A stretch of DNA of 43,454 nt from an uncultured Prevotella sp. (GTDB lineage Bacteria > Bacteroidota > Bacteroidia > Bacteroidales > Bacteroidaceae): the NCBI GenBank assembly GCA_900317545.1, contig ONHE01000152.1, positions 1-43,454 of the forward strand, given 5' to 3'. A program made the position numbers and the translations under genes. The notes under the pieces are model-generated. The model made no database searches, was not told the origin of the DNA, and worked only from the letters and a program-made list of their open reading frames with translations. Positions 24,526 through 33,538 of the stretch are shown piece by piece (position 1 is the stretch's first letter; each line of letters starts with the position of its first letter).

Positions 24526-25935
24526 ATGCATCTGTATTTACTTTTGGGATGGTTCCTGCTCTTCGCGCAGACGGCGCATGCGGGAGCGCGGATGGACAGA
24601 CCAGTCAAGGTCTCCTATCCCGGGGGGAAGTCTTATTTCTTACGTCTCGAACTGAAAGACAAGTCGGGCACCCCCTACACCCTTGACCATCCCGAGTTGT
24701 TCCTGTCATCGCGCGCGATCGAAAGGCGTCGCCGTCAGCATCTCGCCGTCGACTCCACCGACCTGCCTTTGTCTCCTTCGTATCTGCGTCAGATCGCTGA
24801 CAGGCATGTGGAAATTGTCGCCCAGAGCAAGTGGAACAATACGGTGCTCGTCCGAAGCACATCCTCCGAAAAGGCCGTCGGGTTGCAGCAGTTGCCCTTC
24901 GTGCGCAAGGTGACCCTCGTGTTCACCTCCCCCGACTCGATCGTAGCTCCGCGCCGCTCCAAGTTCCGTGAAGCTTTCAATCATTGGGACACCATCCCTT
25001 CCGATCCCTACGGCATCACCAAGAAGCAGATCGAGAGCCTCAACGGCATCCGTCTCCATCATTCCGGTTTCCGCGGATACGGCATGTTGATCGCCGTCTT
25101 GGATGGCGGCTTCATGAATGTTGATAAGATTCCGGCCATGCAGTCAGTCAAGTTTGCCGGTTTCCGCAATTTTGTGTACCCTTCGTCAGCCAGCATTTTC
25201 CAGGAGATAGACCATGGCACGATGGTCCTCTCGACGATGGCCGTCGAGATACCGAATGTCTATGTCGGTACCGCACCTAAGGCTTCCTATCTCCTCCTGC
25301 GCTCTGAGGACTACCAGTCAGAGAGCTCCGCAGAGGAGGATTACTGGGCTTCGGCCGCCGAGTATGCGGATTCGGCCGGCGTGGACATCATCAATTCCTC
25401 CCTCGGTTATCACGACTTCGACGACAAGCAGACCAATTACGCCTACCGATACCTCGACGGCCGCCACGCCTTGATCTCCCGCACGGCATCCATGCTGGCC
25501 GATAAGGGCATCCTGCTGGTATGCAGTGCCGGAAACGAAGGCATGGGGACCTGGAAGAAGATCAATTTCCCGGCAGATGCGAAAGACATCATTGCCGTCG
25601 GCTCCATAGGCAGCAACGGCCTCAATATGGCGTTCAGCTCGGTCGGACCGACGGCAGACGGGCGGGTCAAACCTGACGTCATGGCTCCCGGAAATCCTGT
25701 AGCGGTGCTGTCAGGCAGAGGCTCGGTCATCAACGATATGGGCACTTCATTCTCGGCGCCCCTGATCTCCGGATTGGCCGCATGTCTCTGGCAGGCGCTT
25801 CCTGAGATGACTGTCCGGGAGCTGATCGATGTGATCAAGCGTTCCTCAAACCAGTATGAATACCCCGATAACATCATGGGTTACGGTGTTCCAGACTTCT
25901 GGAAGGCCTACCAGATGGGTAAAAAGGAGCGATGA
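24526..25935 (+). CDS. Secreted subtilisin-like serine peptidase (S8 family)
   Basis: 469 aa from ATG 24526, which gives a proper signal peptide (MHLYLLLGWFLLFAQTAHA); the longer frame opens at a TTG upstream of both promoter boxes. The catalytic triad is visible: D193 in AVLDGGF, H230 in DHGTMV and S408 in GTSFSAP, with the oxyanion-type asparagine in CSAGNEG. Residues about 25-150 form a propeptide-like region. No C-terminal type IX sorting domain follows the peptidase domain, so it is probably periplasmic or exported another way. It ends 1 base before xseA. Confidence 0.92.
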   Translation: MHLYLLLGWFLLFAQTAHAGARMDRPVKVSYPGGKSYFLRLELKDKSGTPYTLDHPELFLSSRAIERRRRQHLAVDSTDLPLSPSYLRQIADRHVEIVAQSKWNNTVLVRSTSSEKAVGLQQLPFVRKVTLVFTSPDSIVAPRRSKFREAFNHWDTIPSDPYGITKKQIESLNGIRLHHSGFRGYGMLIAVLDGGFMNVDKIPAMQSVKFAGFRNFVYPSSASIFQEIDHGTMVLSTMAVEIPNVYVGTAPKASYLLLRSEDYQSESSAEEDYWASAAEYADSAGVDIINSSLGYHDFDDKQTNYAYRYLDGRHALISRTASMLADKGILLVCSAGNEGMGTWKKINFPADAKDIIAVGSIGSNGLNMAFSSVGPTADGRVKPDVMAPGNPVAVLSGRGSVINDMGTSFSAPLISGLAACLWQALPEMTVRELIDVIKRSSNQYEYPDNIMGYGVPDFWKAYQMGKKER

Positions 25936-25936
25936 G

Positions 25937-27241
25937 ATGGAACATGCACTGACGCTGTACGAACTCAATTCGATGGTGCGGATGACCCTTGAGGCCGATC
26001 TGCCCGATGAATATTGGGTCGAGGCAGAGCTGTCGGAGGCTCGCGAAGTGCGTGGTCACTGCTATATGGAATTGGTGCAGAAAGACGGGCGGAGCAATGT
26101 TCCGGTCGCGAAAGCATCGGCAAAATGCTGGAAGAACAAATGGCTCTTGATCCGCCGTCACTTTGAGACGGTCACGGGACAGACGTTCCGGCCGGGGCTG
26201 AAAGTGATGCTCCGGGTCTATGCCGACTTTCATGAGGCCTACGGATTCTCATGGATCGTGACCGACATCGATCCCACTTTCACCATGGGCGACATGGCCC
26301 GGCGGCGCATGGAGATCATCCGCCAGCTGAAGGAAGAAGGGGTCTTCGATCTCCAGCATGAGCTGGAACTTCCGCTGTTTGCCCAGCGCATCGCCGTCAT
26401 TTCAAGCGAGCAGGCAGCCGGTTACGGCGATTTCTGTAACCAATTGGCCAACAACGGCGTCGGCTTCGTGTTCTATCCGAAGCTCTTCCCGGCTGTCATG
26501 CAGGGTGAATCGGTCAGTGACAGTGTGATTGCAGCATTGGACCGGATCAACCGGAACGCGGATGACTTTGACGCGGTGGTCATCATCCGTGGCGGCGGAG
26601 CCACGAGCGACCTAAGCGGTTTTGACACGTTGGAGCTGGCGGAGAACGTTGCCAACTTCCCGATACCGATCATTACGGGCATCGGACACGACCGGGACGA
26701 GAGCGTGCTCGACCTTGTGGCGCACACAAGGGTAAAGACGCCGACGGCCGCAGCAGGTTTCCTGATCGACCATCTGTCACTTGTCCATCAGCGGATACAG
26801 GATGCCCAGGACGAGATCGTGGGCTACGTGAGCCACCGGATGGATCTTGAGAAACTGCGACTCGGCCATCTCAGCGCGGACATACCAAGGCTTTTTTCTT
26901 TGCACCGGATCAGGCAGGAGAGCCGGTTAGACCATCTTTTCAAGGAGCTGTGTGTGGGGATGCGGCAGCGTCTGCATGATGCGGGCGGGCGATTGGCGAC
27001 GTTCGGGAGCGACATCCGTCAGCTGTCCGGCCGACGGATCGTGAATGAGCGTCACCGGATCGAACTGTTGGACCAGCGCGCACGTGCCCTCGATCCGGTG
27101 CTCCTGCTGTGTCGGGGCTATTCGATCACGCTCAAAGACGGCCACGCCGTGCATGACCCGAAGGCACTCAAACCCGGCGACGAGATCGAAACAAGGTATG
27201 AACGGGGCTCGACCCTGTCTATTATAAAAGAGGTGAAATAA
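25937..27241 (+). CDS. xseA: Exodeoxyribonuclease VII large subunit
   Basis: 434 aa from ATG 25937, one base after the subtilase stop; the frame is open further upstream but only inside that gene. An N-terminal OB-fold (about 1-100, LNSMVRMTLEADLPDEYWVEAELSEAR) binds single-stranded DNA. The catalytic core (about 125-310) contains IAVISSEQAAGYGDFCNQL, RGGGATSDLSGFDTLELAE and ITGIGHDRDESVLD. A coiled C-terminal region ends with LLLCRGYSITLKDGHAV. With XseB it degrades single-stranded DNA from both ends. Confidence 0.95.
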   Translation: MEHALTLYELNSMVRMTLEADLPDEYWVEAELSEAREVRGHCYMELVQKDGRSNVPVAKASAKCWKNKWLLIRRHFETVTGQTFRPGLKVMLRVYADFHEAYGFSWIVTDIDPTFTMGDMARRRMEIIRQLKEEGVFDLQHELELPLFAQRIAVISSEQAAGYGDFCNQLANNGVGFVFYPKLFPAVMQGESVSDSVIAALDRINRNADDFDAVVIIRGGGATSDLSGFDTLELAENVANFPIPIITGIGHDRDESVLDLVAHTRVKTPTAAAGFLIDHLSLVHQRIQDAQDEIVGYVSHRMDLEKLRLGHLSADIPRLFSLHRIRQESRLDHLFKELCVGMRQRLHDAGGRLATFGSDIRQLSGRRIVNERHRIELLDQRARALDPVLLLCRGYSITLKDGHAVHDPKALKPGDEIETRYERGSTLSIIKEVK

Positions 27242-27262
27242 TCAACAAAGCAGCCAGTGATC

Positions 27263-27448
27263 ATGGAAGTGAAATACGAAGAAGCCGTCAGACAGTTGGA
27301 AGAGATTGTCCGGCAGATGGAAAACGATGAACTCGACATCGACCAGATGAGCGCGAAGCTCAAGAAGGCGAAGCAACTGATCAAGCAATGCAAGGACCGT
27401 CTGACCAAGACGGACGAGGAGATCAGGCGCATACTGGCCGATCAGTGA
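27263..27448 (+). CDS. xseB: Exodeoxyribonuclease VII small subunit
   Basis: 61 aa from ATG 27263; a GTG two codons earlier is possible. It has the XseB pattern YEEAVRQLEEIVRQMENDEL, followed by a helical LKKAKQLIKQCKDRL. It forms helical hairpins that bind the XseA C-terminus. It starts 21 bases after the xseA stop in the same operon. Confidence 0.93.
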   Translation: MEVKYEEAVRQLEEIVRQMENDELDIDQMSAKLKKAKQLIKQCKDRLTKTDEEIRRILADQ

Positions 27449-27473
27449 TTTTCAGCAAATTCATCCGGGAATA

Positions 27474-27505
27474 GTTGGAGATAACGATAAATATTCGTAC
27501 TTTTG
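27474..27505 (+). promoter_or_regulatory. Promoter of ilvE
   Basis: GTTG at 27474-27477, a 20-base spacer and TACTTTTG at 27498-27505. The leader before ATG 27542 is about 30 bases. Confidence 0.75.
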
Positions 27506-27541
27506 CCTGTGATGATAATTAAATCCACAAATTAGATGCTT

Positions 27542-28558
27542 ATGAAGGATATAGATTGGTCCAATCTGTCGTTTGGATATATGCCGACAGATTACAATGT
27601 TCGCTGTTATTACCGTGAAGGTAAGTGGGGAGAGATTGAAGTGAGTTCGGATGAGTATCTGAACATGCACATGGCAGCTACCTGTTTGCACTATGGTCAG
27701 GAAGCGTTTGAGGGGCTGAAAGCCTATCGCTGTCCGGACGGCAAGGTGAGAGTGTTCCGCATGGAAGAGAATGCCGCCCGTCTGCAAAGCACCTGCCGGG
27801 GCATCATGATGCCTGAAGTGCCGACCGAACTGTTTACGGAAATGGTCATGAAAGTGGTGCGTCTGAACCAAGAATACATCCCGACCTACGAGAGTGGAGC
27901 AACGCTCTACATCCGCCCCTTGCTGCTTGGGATAAGCGCGCAGGTAGGCGTTCATCCAGCCCAAGACTATATGTTCCTCATCTTCGTGACCCCTGTGGGT
28001 CCTTATTTCAAGGGCGGATTCTCCAGCAATCCGTATGTCATCATCCGCGATTATGACCGCGCCGCTCCGTTGGGAACGGGTATCTATAAGGTGGGCGGCA
28101 ACTATGCGGCTTCGCTGAAGGCCAATGCCATCGCCCACGAAAAGGGCTATGCGAGCGAGTTCTATTTGGATTCGAAGGAGAAGAAGTATGTCGACGAGTG
28201 CGGCGCAGCCAACTTCTTCGGCATCAAAAACAATACCTATGTCACCCCGAAATCAACGTCGATCCTGCCCTCGATCACCAACAAGAGCCTCATGCAGATC
28301 GCTGAAGACCTCGGCATGAAGGTCGAACGCCGCCCGATACCGGAAGAGGAGCTCGAGACATTCGAGGAAGCCGGTGCCTGCGGAACAGCCGCGGTGATCT
28401 CGCCGATCTCTCATCTCGATGACTTGGATACGGGGAAAGTGTACAACTTCGGTGACAAGCCGGGCCCCTGGTCGACAAAACTATACAACACACTGCGCGG
28501 CATTCAGTATGGCACAGTGGAAGACAAGCATGGCTGGACCACCGTCGTCATTGACTGA
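27542..28558 (+). CDS. ilvE: Branched-chain amino acid aminotransferase
   Basis: 338 aa from ATG 27542 (MKDIDWSNLSFGYMPTDYN); an ATG two codons earlier is the alternative. It is a fold-type IV PLP enzyme of the longer, eukaryote-like BCAT class. K183 in GIYKVGGNYAAS is the PLP lysine. CLHYGQEAFEGLKAYRCPDG, FVTPVGPYFKGG and YVDECGAANFFGIK are family signatures. It makes or breaks down Leu, Ile and Val. It is a single-gene unit with its own promoter and terminator. Confidence 0.96.
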   Translation: MKDIDWSNLSFGYMPTDYNVRCYYREGKWGEIEVSSDEYLNMHMAATCLHYGQEAFEGLKAYRCPDGKVRVFRMEENAARLQSTCRGIMMPEVPTELFTEMVMKVVRLNQEYIPTYESGATLYIRPLLLGISAQVGVHPAQDYMFLIFVTPVGPYFKGGFSSNPYVIIRDYDRAAPLGTGIYKVGGNYAASLKANAIAHEKGYASEFYLDSKEKKYVDECGAANFFGIKNNTYVTPKSTSILPSITNKSLMQIAEDLGMKVERRPIPEEELETFEEAGACGTAAVISPISHLDDLDTGKVYNFGDKPGPWSTKLYNTLRGIQYGTVEDKHGWTTVVID

Positions 28559-28586
28559 TCCCATCCCGATGCAACCATCAGAACGG

Positions 28587-28616
28587 CAGCCTGAATCCGA
28601 CGAAGGATTCAGGCTG
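28587..28616 (+). terminator. Hairpin terminator after ilvE
   Basis: A perfect 12-bp stem (CAGCCTGAATCC / GGATTCAGGCTG) with a 6-base loop GACGAA, 28 bases after the ilvE stop. Only a weak T-run follows. Confidence 0.75.
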
Positions 28617-28683
28617 TCTGCGTATTCGGATGCTCCGTTTCGGACGCAAGAAACGTGCGAAAAAAGCATGTGATACATGCGGC

Positions 28684-28778
28684 CCGCGCAGAGCTATGCT
28701 TTCGGGCCTCCATATGATAGCTCTTGGCCGCCCAAAGCATAGCTTTCGACGGCCGAAAGCTATGCTCTGGGCGAGGCG
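28684..28778. repeat. Dispersed AGCTATGCT-type repeat, copy D
   Basis: Four cores with AGCT at 28692, 28719, 28741 and 28758. AGCATAGCTTTCG (28736-28748) pairs perfectly with CGAAAGCTATGCT (28754-28766), leaving a 5-base loop. CCTCCATATGATAGCT is shared with the reverse complement of copy C, and the first two spacings (27, 22) match copy C read in reverse. Confidence 0.75.
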
Positions 28779-28958
28779 TCAGATTGAGATCGGAAAACCG
28801 GATGCCGAAAGTCGTGTATTGTGTTGATACATAGGAAGTTGTGTGGGACGTCTAAAACAGGTCGGATCTGACGGATGACGAGACGGGTGACGGAAGAGGC
28901 GGATGCACCGGTGGCAGCGTTGGGCACCGGCATCGGTGGCTAAAAAGCGGTCGGGGAC

Positions 28959-28989
28959 TTGCATATCTCTGTTTTTTCCGTTACCTTTG
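28959..28989 (+). promoter_or_regulatory. Promoter of trmB
   Basis: TTG at 28959-28961, a 20-base spacer and TACCTTTG at 28982-28989. The leader before ATG 29007 is about 12 bases. Confidence 0.75.
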
Positions 28990-29006
28990 CAGGCAAAAGC
29001 AATGAC

Positions 29007-29777
29007 ATGGGCAAAGGGAAATTAGCTAAGTTTGCAGAGATGGAGACCTTCCGCAACGTCTTCCAGTATCCGTTCTCCGTGTTGGAGCAGGTGCCTTTCG
29101 AGATGAAAGGGCACTGGTGTGAGCACTATTTCGGCAACCGGAATCCGATCGTCCTTGAACTTGGATGCGGCAAAGGTGAATACACCGTCGGGCTGGCAAG
29201 GCTGTTTCCGGAGATGAACTTCATCGGGGTGGACATCAAGGGAGCGCGCATGTGGACCGGCGCCAAGCAGGCCTTGGAGGAGGGGTTGACGAATGTGGCC
29301 TTCCTGCGGACCAACATCGAGATCATCGACCGGTTTTTCGTGGCGGGCGAGGTGGACCAGATCTGGCTCACGTTTTCAGACCCACAGATGAAGAATGCCC
29401 ACAAACGGCTCACGAGCACTTATTTCATGGAGCGCTACCGCCATTTCTTAGTCGATGGCGGACTGATCCATCTCAAGACCGATTCCAATTTTCTTTTCAC
29501 CTATACCACGTGCATGGTGGAGCGCAACAGCCTGCCCTTGATCTTCCGCACCGAAGACCTTTATCATGCGGAAGGCATCGACGAGGCGACGCGCACCATT
29601 CTCTCTATCCAGACCTATTACGAAGCGATGTGGATGGAGCGCGGGTTCAACATCCGGTATATGAAATTCCGGCTTCCGCAGACCGGTGATCTGCAGGAGC
29701 CGGAAGTGGATATTCCGTTGGACGAATACCGCAGCTACCACCGCCCGAAGCGCAGTGGGAAGACGACGGCGCGATAG
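29007..29777 (+). CDS. trmB: tRNA (guanine-N7-)-methyltransferase
   Basis: 256 aa from ATG 29007 ([15 protein letters not shown]); the longer open frame begins at a TTG that is the promoter's -33 element. The SAM motif is [16 protein letters not shown], and [13 protein letters not shown] is motif [20 protein letters not shown] corresponds to the TrmB catalytic FPDPWPKKRH region; the Bacteroidetes spelling (FSDPQMKN) differs from the E. coli one. It methylates G46 of tRNAs. It converges on the GH115 gene. Confidence 0.93.
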   Translation: MGKGKLAKFAEMETFRNVFQYPFSVLEQVPFEMKGHWCEHYFGNRNPIVLELGCGKGEYTVGLARLFPEMNFIGVDIKGARMWTGAKQALEEGLTNVAFLRTNIEIIDRFFVAGEVDQIWLTFSDPQMKNAHKRLTSTYFMERYRHFLVDGGLIHLKTDSNFLFTYTTCMVERNSLPLIFRTEDLYHAEGIDEATRTILSIQTYYEAMWMERGFNIRYMKFRLPQTGDLQEPEVDIPLDEYRSYHRPKRSGKTTAR

Positions 29778-29791
29778 GATGCCGCCGCCAC

Positions 29792-32290
29792 TCAGAGCGC
29801 CGGCTTCACGGGAAAGACGTAGAAAGGCCGGTCGGGTGCGAAATCAATCATCCATTGATCGACGATGATGTGGTCGTCCAAGGCTTGGATCACGAGCTTA
29901 TGACTGCCGCTTGTCATGCGTACGGGCAACTGGCGTACAGCCTGCCCGCGCAGTACGTTGCGCTTCCATTGCTCGGATCGGAACGGTTCCTTGATCGTAT
30001 AGACCGTCGGTTCGGCCCCGTCAATGCTCACGGAAAATCGTATGTCGCCCTTGTCGTTGGCCTGCGTCGGGATCACGGCTACGTTGAGCATCGCCTGTCC
30101 GTCCTGTGTGGAGCGGAAGGAGTAGGTCAGCGAACCGCCTTTCGGCAGCGCAACGGCTTTCATGCTGTGGCCTAACATCTCCACTGGTGTGGCTCCCCGC
30201 GATGCGAACGTGTAGTCGCAGGCATTGCGCACGATGACGCCCTTCGTGTTGAGCGGTGCCTGCACCGGCTGCTCATTGCCGTATTTGCGGATCTCTTCAT
30301 CGCTCAGCACGCCCGGGAGATTGGGAACTGCGAAGACGGGAAGTCCGCGCGGCTGATAGTCCATGAGGCCTTTCCACTTTCCTTTTGCCATCTCGTTGTA
30401 TTGCTCAGTGAGCGTCTTGAGGGCCCGGTAGGCCTTCAGGCTCTTCACGGCCGGCTCTAATGCCTCCTCGTCATGATGGAATGAGGAGGGTCGGGCGATG
30501 TGTCTGGCCTCTTGCGCCTGCAGCTGTTTCGTGGCCATATAGCCCGCGCCGCGCACAGGGTATTCGATGGCGGCAAAGTAAGCATCATGCAGTTCGGGGC
30601 GGACGGACTGCCTGATCTCCTCCACCTGCTGGCCCAACTGAAGGTAATCATTCAGATATCGTTCCAGCTCATTGCCGAAGGCGTCGGGGTTGAACTCCGT
30701 GTCGCCGGCGGGAGAGAGCCCCCGTTCGTATTTCTTCTTATCCAGTTCGACTTGGCTCCACCCCATGAATTCGGGCTTGCGGATCCCCGTCAGATGATAG
30801 AAACGGGTCATCACCGGCAGCAGGCGCTTGCCTGCGGTCTCGCCGAACTGCTGGGTCAGCCATCCTCGGAGATGATCCTGGAGGGTGCTGGCGTTGACGC
30901 AGTCGATGTTCCAGGCCATGTCCAGGAAAAGCGAAAGATCATAGGCGGCCACCTTCGGATCGTGCACGTTGGCGATCCAGAGCCGCCGTGCATTGTGGTC
31001 GTAGGCCGTCCGCATCTCGTTGTAGATCAGTCCGGGCTGTGTGGTGGTCAGCCACAGATAGTCGTGAGGCCGTCCCCAGTAGCTCAGGTGATAGTAGACG
31101 CCTCCGCCTCCGCTGCGTTTCTGCTGCTCTTCATCGGGCAGGCGTGTAAGGTATCCGTAGTTGTCGTCGCACCACATGAGCATCACATCGTCGGGCACAC
31201 GCAGTCCGTTCTCATAGACCTGCAGCACTTCTTTGTAGGGAATGAATACCTGCGGTATCTGCCGGATATCCTTGTTGATGTGCTTCGAGAGAATCTTCCG
31301 CTGGCTGTCGATCACCTTCTGCAGCCACGTTGTCTGTTCGTCGAGCGTCTTGACGCCCTCCATGGGTCCGTCGTGGATGCCCCGCATGCCGATCGTATAG
31401 AGCGCATCCATGTCGGATGTCTCGATGACGCGCTCAGTCCAGTAGTTCTCCACGGCCTCGCGGTTGGTCAGATAGTTGTACGCCCCCCGTGTTTGGTGAT
31501 CCCATTCAGCCACATTGTTGCGCAGCAGAGGCTCACAGTGGGAGGTGCCGACATAGATGTCGAACTTGTCGGCGATCTCCTTATTGCCCTTCACGGCAAA
31601 GAAAGCCTTCGTCCCTTCGTGCATGGCGGGCCAGACGGTGTTGGCCTTCAGGCGGAGCAGCAGTGAGAAGATCTGGGCGTAGGTGCGTGGTCCGATGGTG
31701 CCTTGGGGCAGGTTGGGTTCCATGGTCTTGTGCGCCCAGACGCGCGTGCTCCAGTCTTCGTCGTTGATGAAGATGCCCCGGTATTCGACCGAAGGAATCT
31801 GCAGCGACCGGAAGTTCTCGTCGATGGCCAGCTCGCGTTTGCGCTCCGGCTTCACGTCACCCCACCAGATCCAGGGCGAGACACCTGCCAGGCGGGAGAG
31901 TTCCAATATCCCATAGGCTGTGCCGCGTGCATTGCTGCCTGCTACAATGATCTTTCCTTTGTCCGTGCAGATATAGAATGCGTCCTTCTTGGTGATGAAG
32001 CTGTTGAGCGGGAGGTGATGTTGCTCGAGCCGGCTGAACTCCTTGTTGTCCAGCATATCAAGCTGATAAATCTCGATGTGGCCGTTGCTTCGGCTCTCGG
32101 CCTTGTGTCCTGTGACAGCCTTCATGTCGGTCTCGAAAAGCTGCAGGGCAATGCCCACCACGGGAGCGTAGTTCTTTTGGGTCGTGTAAGTGACGGCTCC
32201 GTGCCCGTTGTACCATATGACGTTGCCTGCGGAGGCCGTCAGCGGGAGAGCCACGAGAAAGGTCAGGAATGACAGCAGTTTGGTTCTCAT
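29792..32290 (-). CDS. Glycoside hydrolase family 115 alpha-glucuronidase
   Basis: An 832-aa secreted enzyme with a signal peptide (about 1-21, LSFLTFLVALPLTASA). The GH115 domain covers about residues 60-660, with IIVAGSNARGTAYGILELSR, VSPWIWWGDVKPERK, EYRGIFINDEDWS, WPAMHEGT and MLMWCDDNYGYLTR, all strongly characteristic. A C-terminal beta-sandwich (about 690-832) is the usual GH115 accessory domain. The family removes (4-O-methyl-)glucuronic acid from the interior or ends of xylan or arabinogalactan chains. Neighbouring CE15 and GH79-like/GH29 genes support a glucuronate-rich glycan substrate. It has its own -7 box and no SusCD pair nearby. Confidence 0.93.
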   Translation of the reverse strand: MRTKLLSFLTFLVALPLTASAGNVIWYNGHGAVTYTTQKNYAPVVGIALQLFETDMKAVTGHKAESRSNGHIEIYQLDMLDNKEFSRLEQHHLPLNSFITKKDAFYICTDKGKIIVAGSNARGTAYGILELSRLAGVSPWIWWGDVKPERKRELAIDENFRSLQIPSVEYRGIFINDEDWSTRVWAHKTMEPNLPQGTIGPRTYAQIFSLLLRLKANTVWPAMHEGTKAFFAVKGNKEIADKFDIYVGTSHCEPLLRNNVAEWDHQTRGAYNYLTNREAVENYWTERVIETSDMDALYTIGMRGIHDGPMEGVKTLDEQTTWLQKVIDSQRKILSKHINKDIRQIPQVFIPYKEVLQVYENGLRVPDDVMLMWCDDNYGYLTRLPDEEQQKRSGGGGVYYHLSYWGRPHDYLWLTTTQPGLIYNEMRTAYDHNARRLWIANVHDPKVAAYDLSLFLDMAWNIDCVNASTLQDHLRGWLTQQFGETAGKRLLPVMTRFYHLTGIRKPEFMGWSQVELDKKKYERGLSPAGDTEFNPDAFGNELERYLNDYLQLGQQVEEIRQSVRPELHDAYFAAIEYPVRGAGYMATKQLQAQEARHIARPSSFHHDEEALEPAVKSLKAYRALKTLTEQYNEMAKGKWKGLMDYQPRGLPVFAVPNLPGVLSDEEIRKYGNEQPVQAPLNTKGVIVRNACDYTFASRGATPVEMLGHSMKAVALPKGGSLTYSFRSTQDGQAMLNVAVIPTQANDKGDIRFSVSIDGAEPTVYTIKEPFRSEQWKRNVLRGQAVRQLPVRMTSGSHKLVIQALDDHIIVDQWMIDFAPDRPFYVFPVKPAL

Positions 32291-32320
32291 TTATCAGAAG
32301 GTGATTTGAATAATACACTG

Positions 32321-32328
32321 CAAATGTA
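32321..32328 (-). promoter_or_regulatory. Promoter -7 box of the GH115 gene
   Basis: TACATTTG on the minus strand, 30 bases before the ATG. No clear -33 TTG, as in other inducible promoters here. Confidence 0.55.
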
Positions 32329-32366
32329 GATAAAATCGGCGAGATATAGAAATAATCCGTCCTGAA

Positions 32367-32398
32367 TTTGTGTTTTCATCGGATTATGCGTACATTTG
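32367..32398 (+). promoter_or_regulatory. Promoter of mrp
   Basis: TTTG at 32367-32370, a 20-base spacer and TACATTTG at 32391-32398, an exact consensus match. The leader before ATG 32434 is about 30 bases. Confidence 0.8.
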
Positions 32399-32433
32399 CA
32401 ATAAAGATCAAACCCATCAAAACGAATCAGATC

Positions 32434-33537
32434 ATGACATTATATCCCAAATTGATCACAGATGTACTGGCGACAGTCATCTATCCTGGTACGAAGAAGA
32501 GTCTCGTGGAGAGCGAGATGGTAGCTGATAATATCCGCATTGACGGCATGAAGGTGCGCTTCACGCTCATCTTTCCGCGCGAGACGGATCCTTTCCTCAA
32601 GTCGACCGTCAAGTCTGCCGAAGCCGCCATCCATTACCAGCTCGGCAAGGAGGTTGAAGTGGAGATCGCAACCGAATTCAAGTCGGCTCCCAGACCTGAG
32701 GTCGGCAAGCTCCTGCCGCAAGTGAAGAACGTCATTGCCGTCAGTTCCGGCAAGGGCGGCGTGGGCAAGTCGACCGTCTCGGCCAATCTTGCGATCGCGC
32801 TGTCCATGCTCGGTTACAAGGTCGGACTGTTGGACACGGACATCTTCGGACCGTCCATGCCGAAGATGTTTGGCGTAGAAGACGAGCGCCCTTACAGCGT
32901 CCATAAGGACGGGCGCGACCTGATCGAACCGATAGAGAAATATGGCGTGAAGCTGCTTTCCATCGGATTCTTCGTCAATCCCGATACGGCGACGCTCTGG
33001 CGGGGAGCAATGGCAACTTCTGCATTGAAGCAACTCATCGCCGATGCGGACTGGGGCGAGCTCGATTTCTTTATTCTCGATACGCCTCCCGGCACCTCCG
33101 ATATCCATCTGACATTGCTCCAGACCCTTTCCATCACCGGCGCGATCATCGTTTCGACACCTCAGAAGGTGGCATTGGCTGATGCCCGCAAGGGTATAGA
33201 CATGTATCGGAACGACAAGGTGAATGTTCCGATCCTCGGACTGGTGGAAAACATGGCTTGGTTTACGCCCGCCGAGCTTCCCGAGAACAAGTATTATCTT
33301 TTCGGAAAGGACGGCTGCAAGAACCTCGCCAAGGAAATGGGCTGCCCGCTGCTGGCACAGATCCCGATCGTGCAGAGCATCTGCGAGAGCGGCGATGCCG
33401 GCGAACCGGCTGCCCTCCATACCGACATGGCCACCGGACAGGCATTCATCAATCTTGCCCAGGCTGTCGTCACCGTGACCAACAGACGAAACAAAGACTT
33501 GGGGCCGACCAAGATTGTCGAGATCACCAATAGCTGA
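32434..33537 (+). CDS. mrp: Mrp/NBP35-type P-loop iron-sulfur carrier ATPase
   Basis: 367 aa from ATG 32434 (MTLYPKLITDVLATV); the longer frame begins at a TTG inside the -33 box. An N-terminal MIP18/DUF59 domain (about 5-90) is followed by the ParA-like ATPase with SSGKGGVGKSTVSANLA (K107 and K112 are the deviant Walker A lysines), LLDTDIFGPSMPKMFG and LDTPPGTSDIHLTLLQ. The CxxC cluster-binding pair seen in E. coli ApbC after the ENM motif is absent; here the stretch reads ENMAWFTPAELPENKYYLFG. Role in Fe-S cluster delivery is inferred from family. Its stop is 1 base from the convergent fusion-enzyme stop. Confidence 0.93.
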   Translation: MTLYPKLITDVLATVIYPGTKKSLVESEMVADNIRIDGMKVRFTLIFPRETDPFLKSTVKSAEAAIHYQLGKEVEVEIATEFKSAPRPEVGKLLPQVKNVIAVSSGKGGVGKSTVSANLAIALSMLGYKVGLLDTDIFGPSMPKMFGVEDERPYSVHKDGRDLIEPIEKYGVKLLSIGFFVNPDTATLWRGAMATSALKQLIADADWGELDFFILDTPPGTSDIHLTLLQTLSITGAIIVSTPQKVALADARKGIDMYRNDKVNVPILGLVENMAWFTPAELPENKYYLFGKDGCKNLAKEMGCPLLAQIPIVQSICESGDAGEPAALHTDMATGQAFINLAQAVVTVTNRRNKDLGPTKIVEITNS

Positions 33538-33538
33538 T

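Larger units (their letters stand above)
28559..29006. other. Intergenic region with ilvE terminator, repeat copy D and trmB promoter
   Basis: A 448-base gap. It holds the hairpin at 28587-28616, repeat copy D (28684-28778) and the trmB promoter (28959-28989). A small GCATG-TGATA-CATGC hairpin lies at about 28667-28681. Between 28780 and 28955 I see no gene or structured signal. Confidence 0.6.

Noticed and set aside
28684-28778. Possible short CRISPR array
   Set aside because: The units alternate in orientation, are imperfect, and the spacing (27, 22, 17) leaves no unique spacers; no cas genes are nearby.
30500-31666. A 388-codon open frame on the plus strand
   Set aside because: Antisense to the GH115 gene, without domain signals or an upstream promoter.
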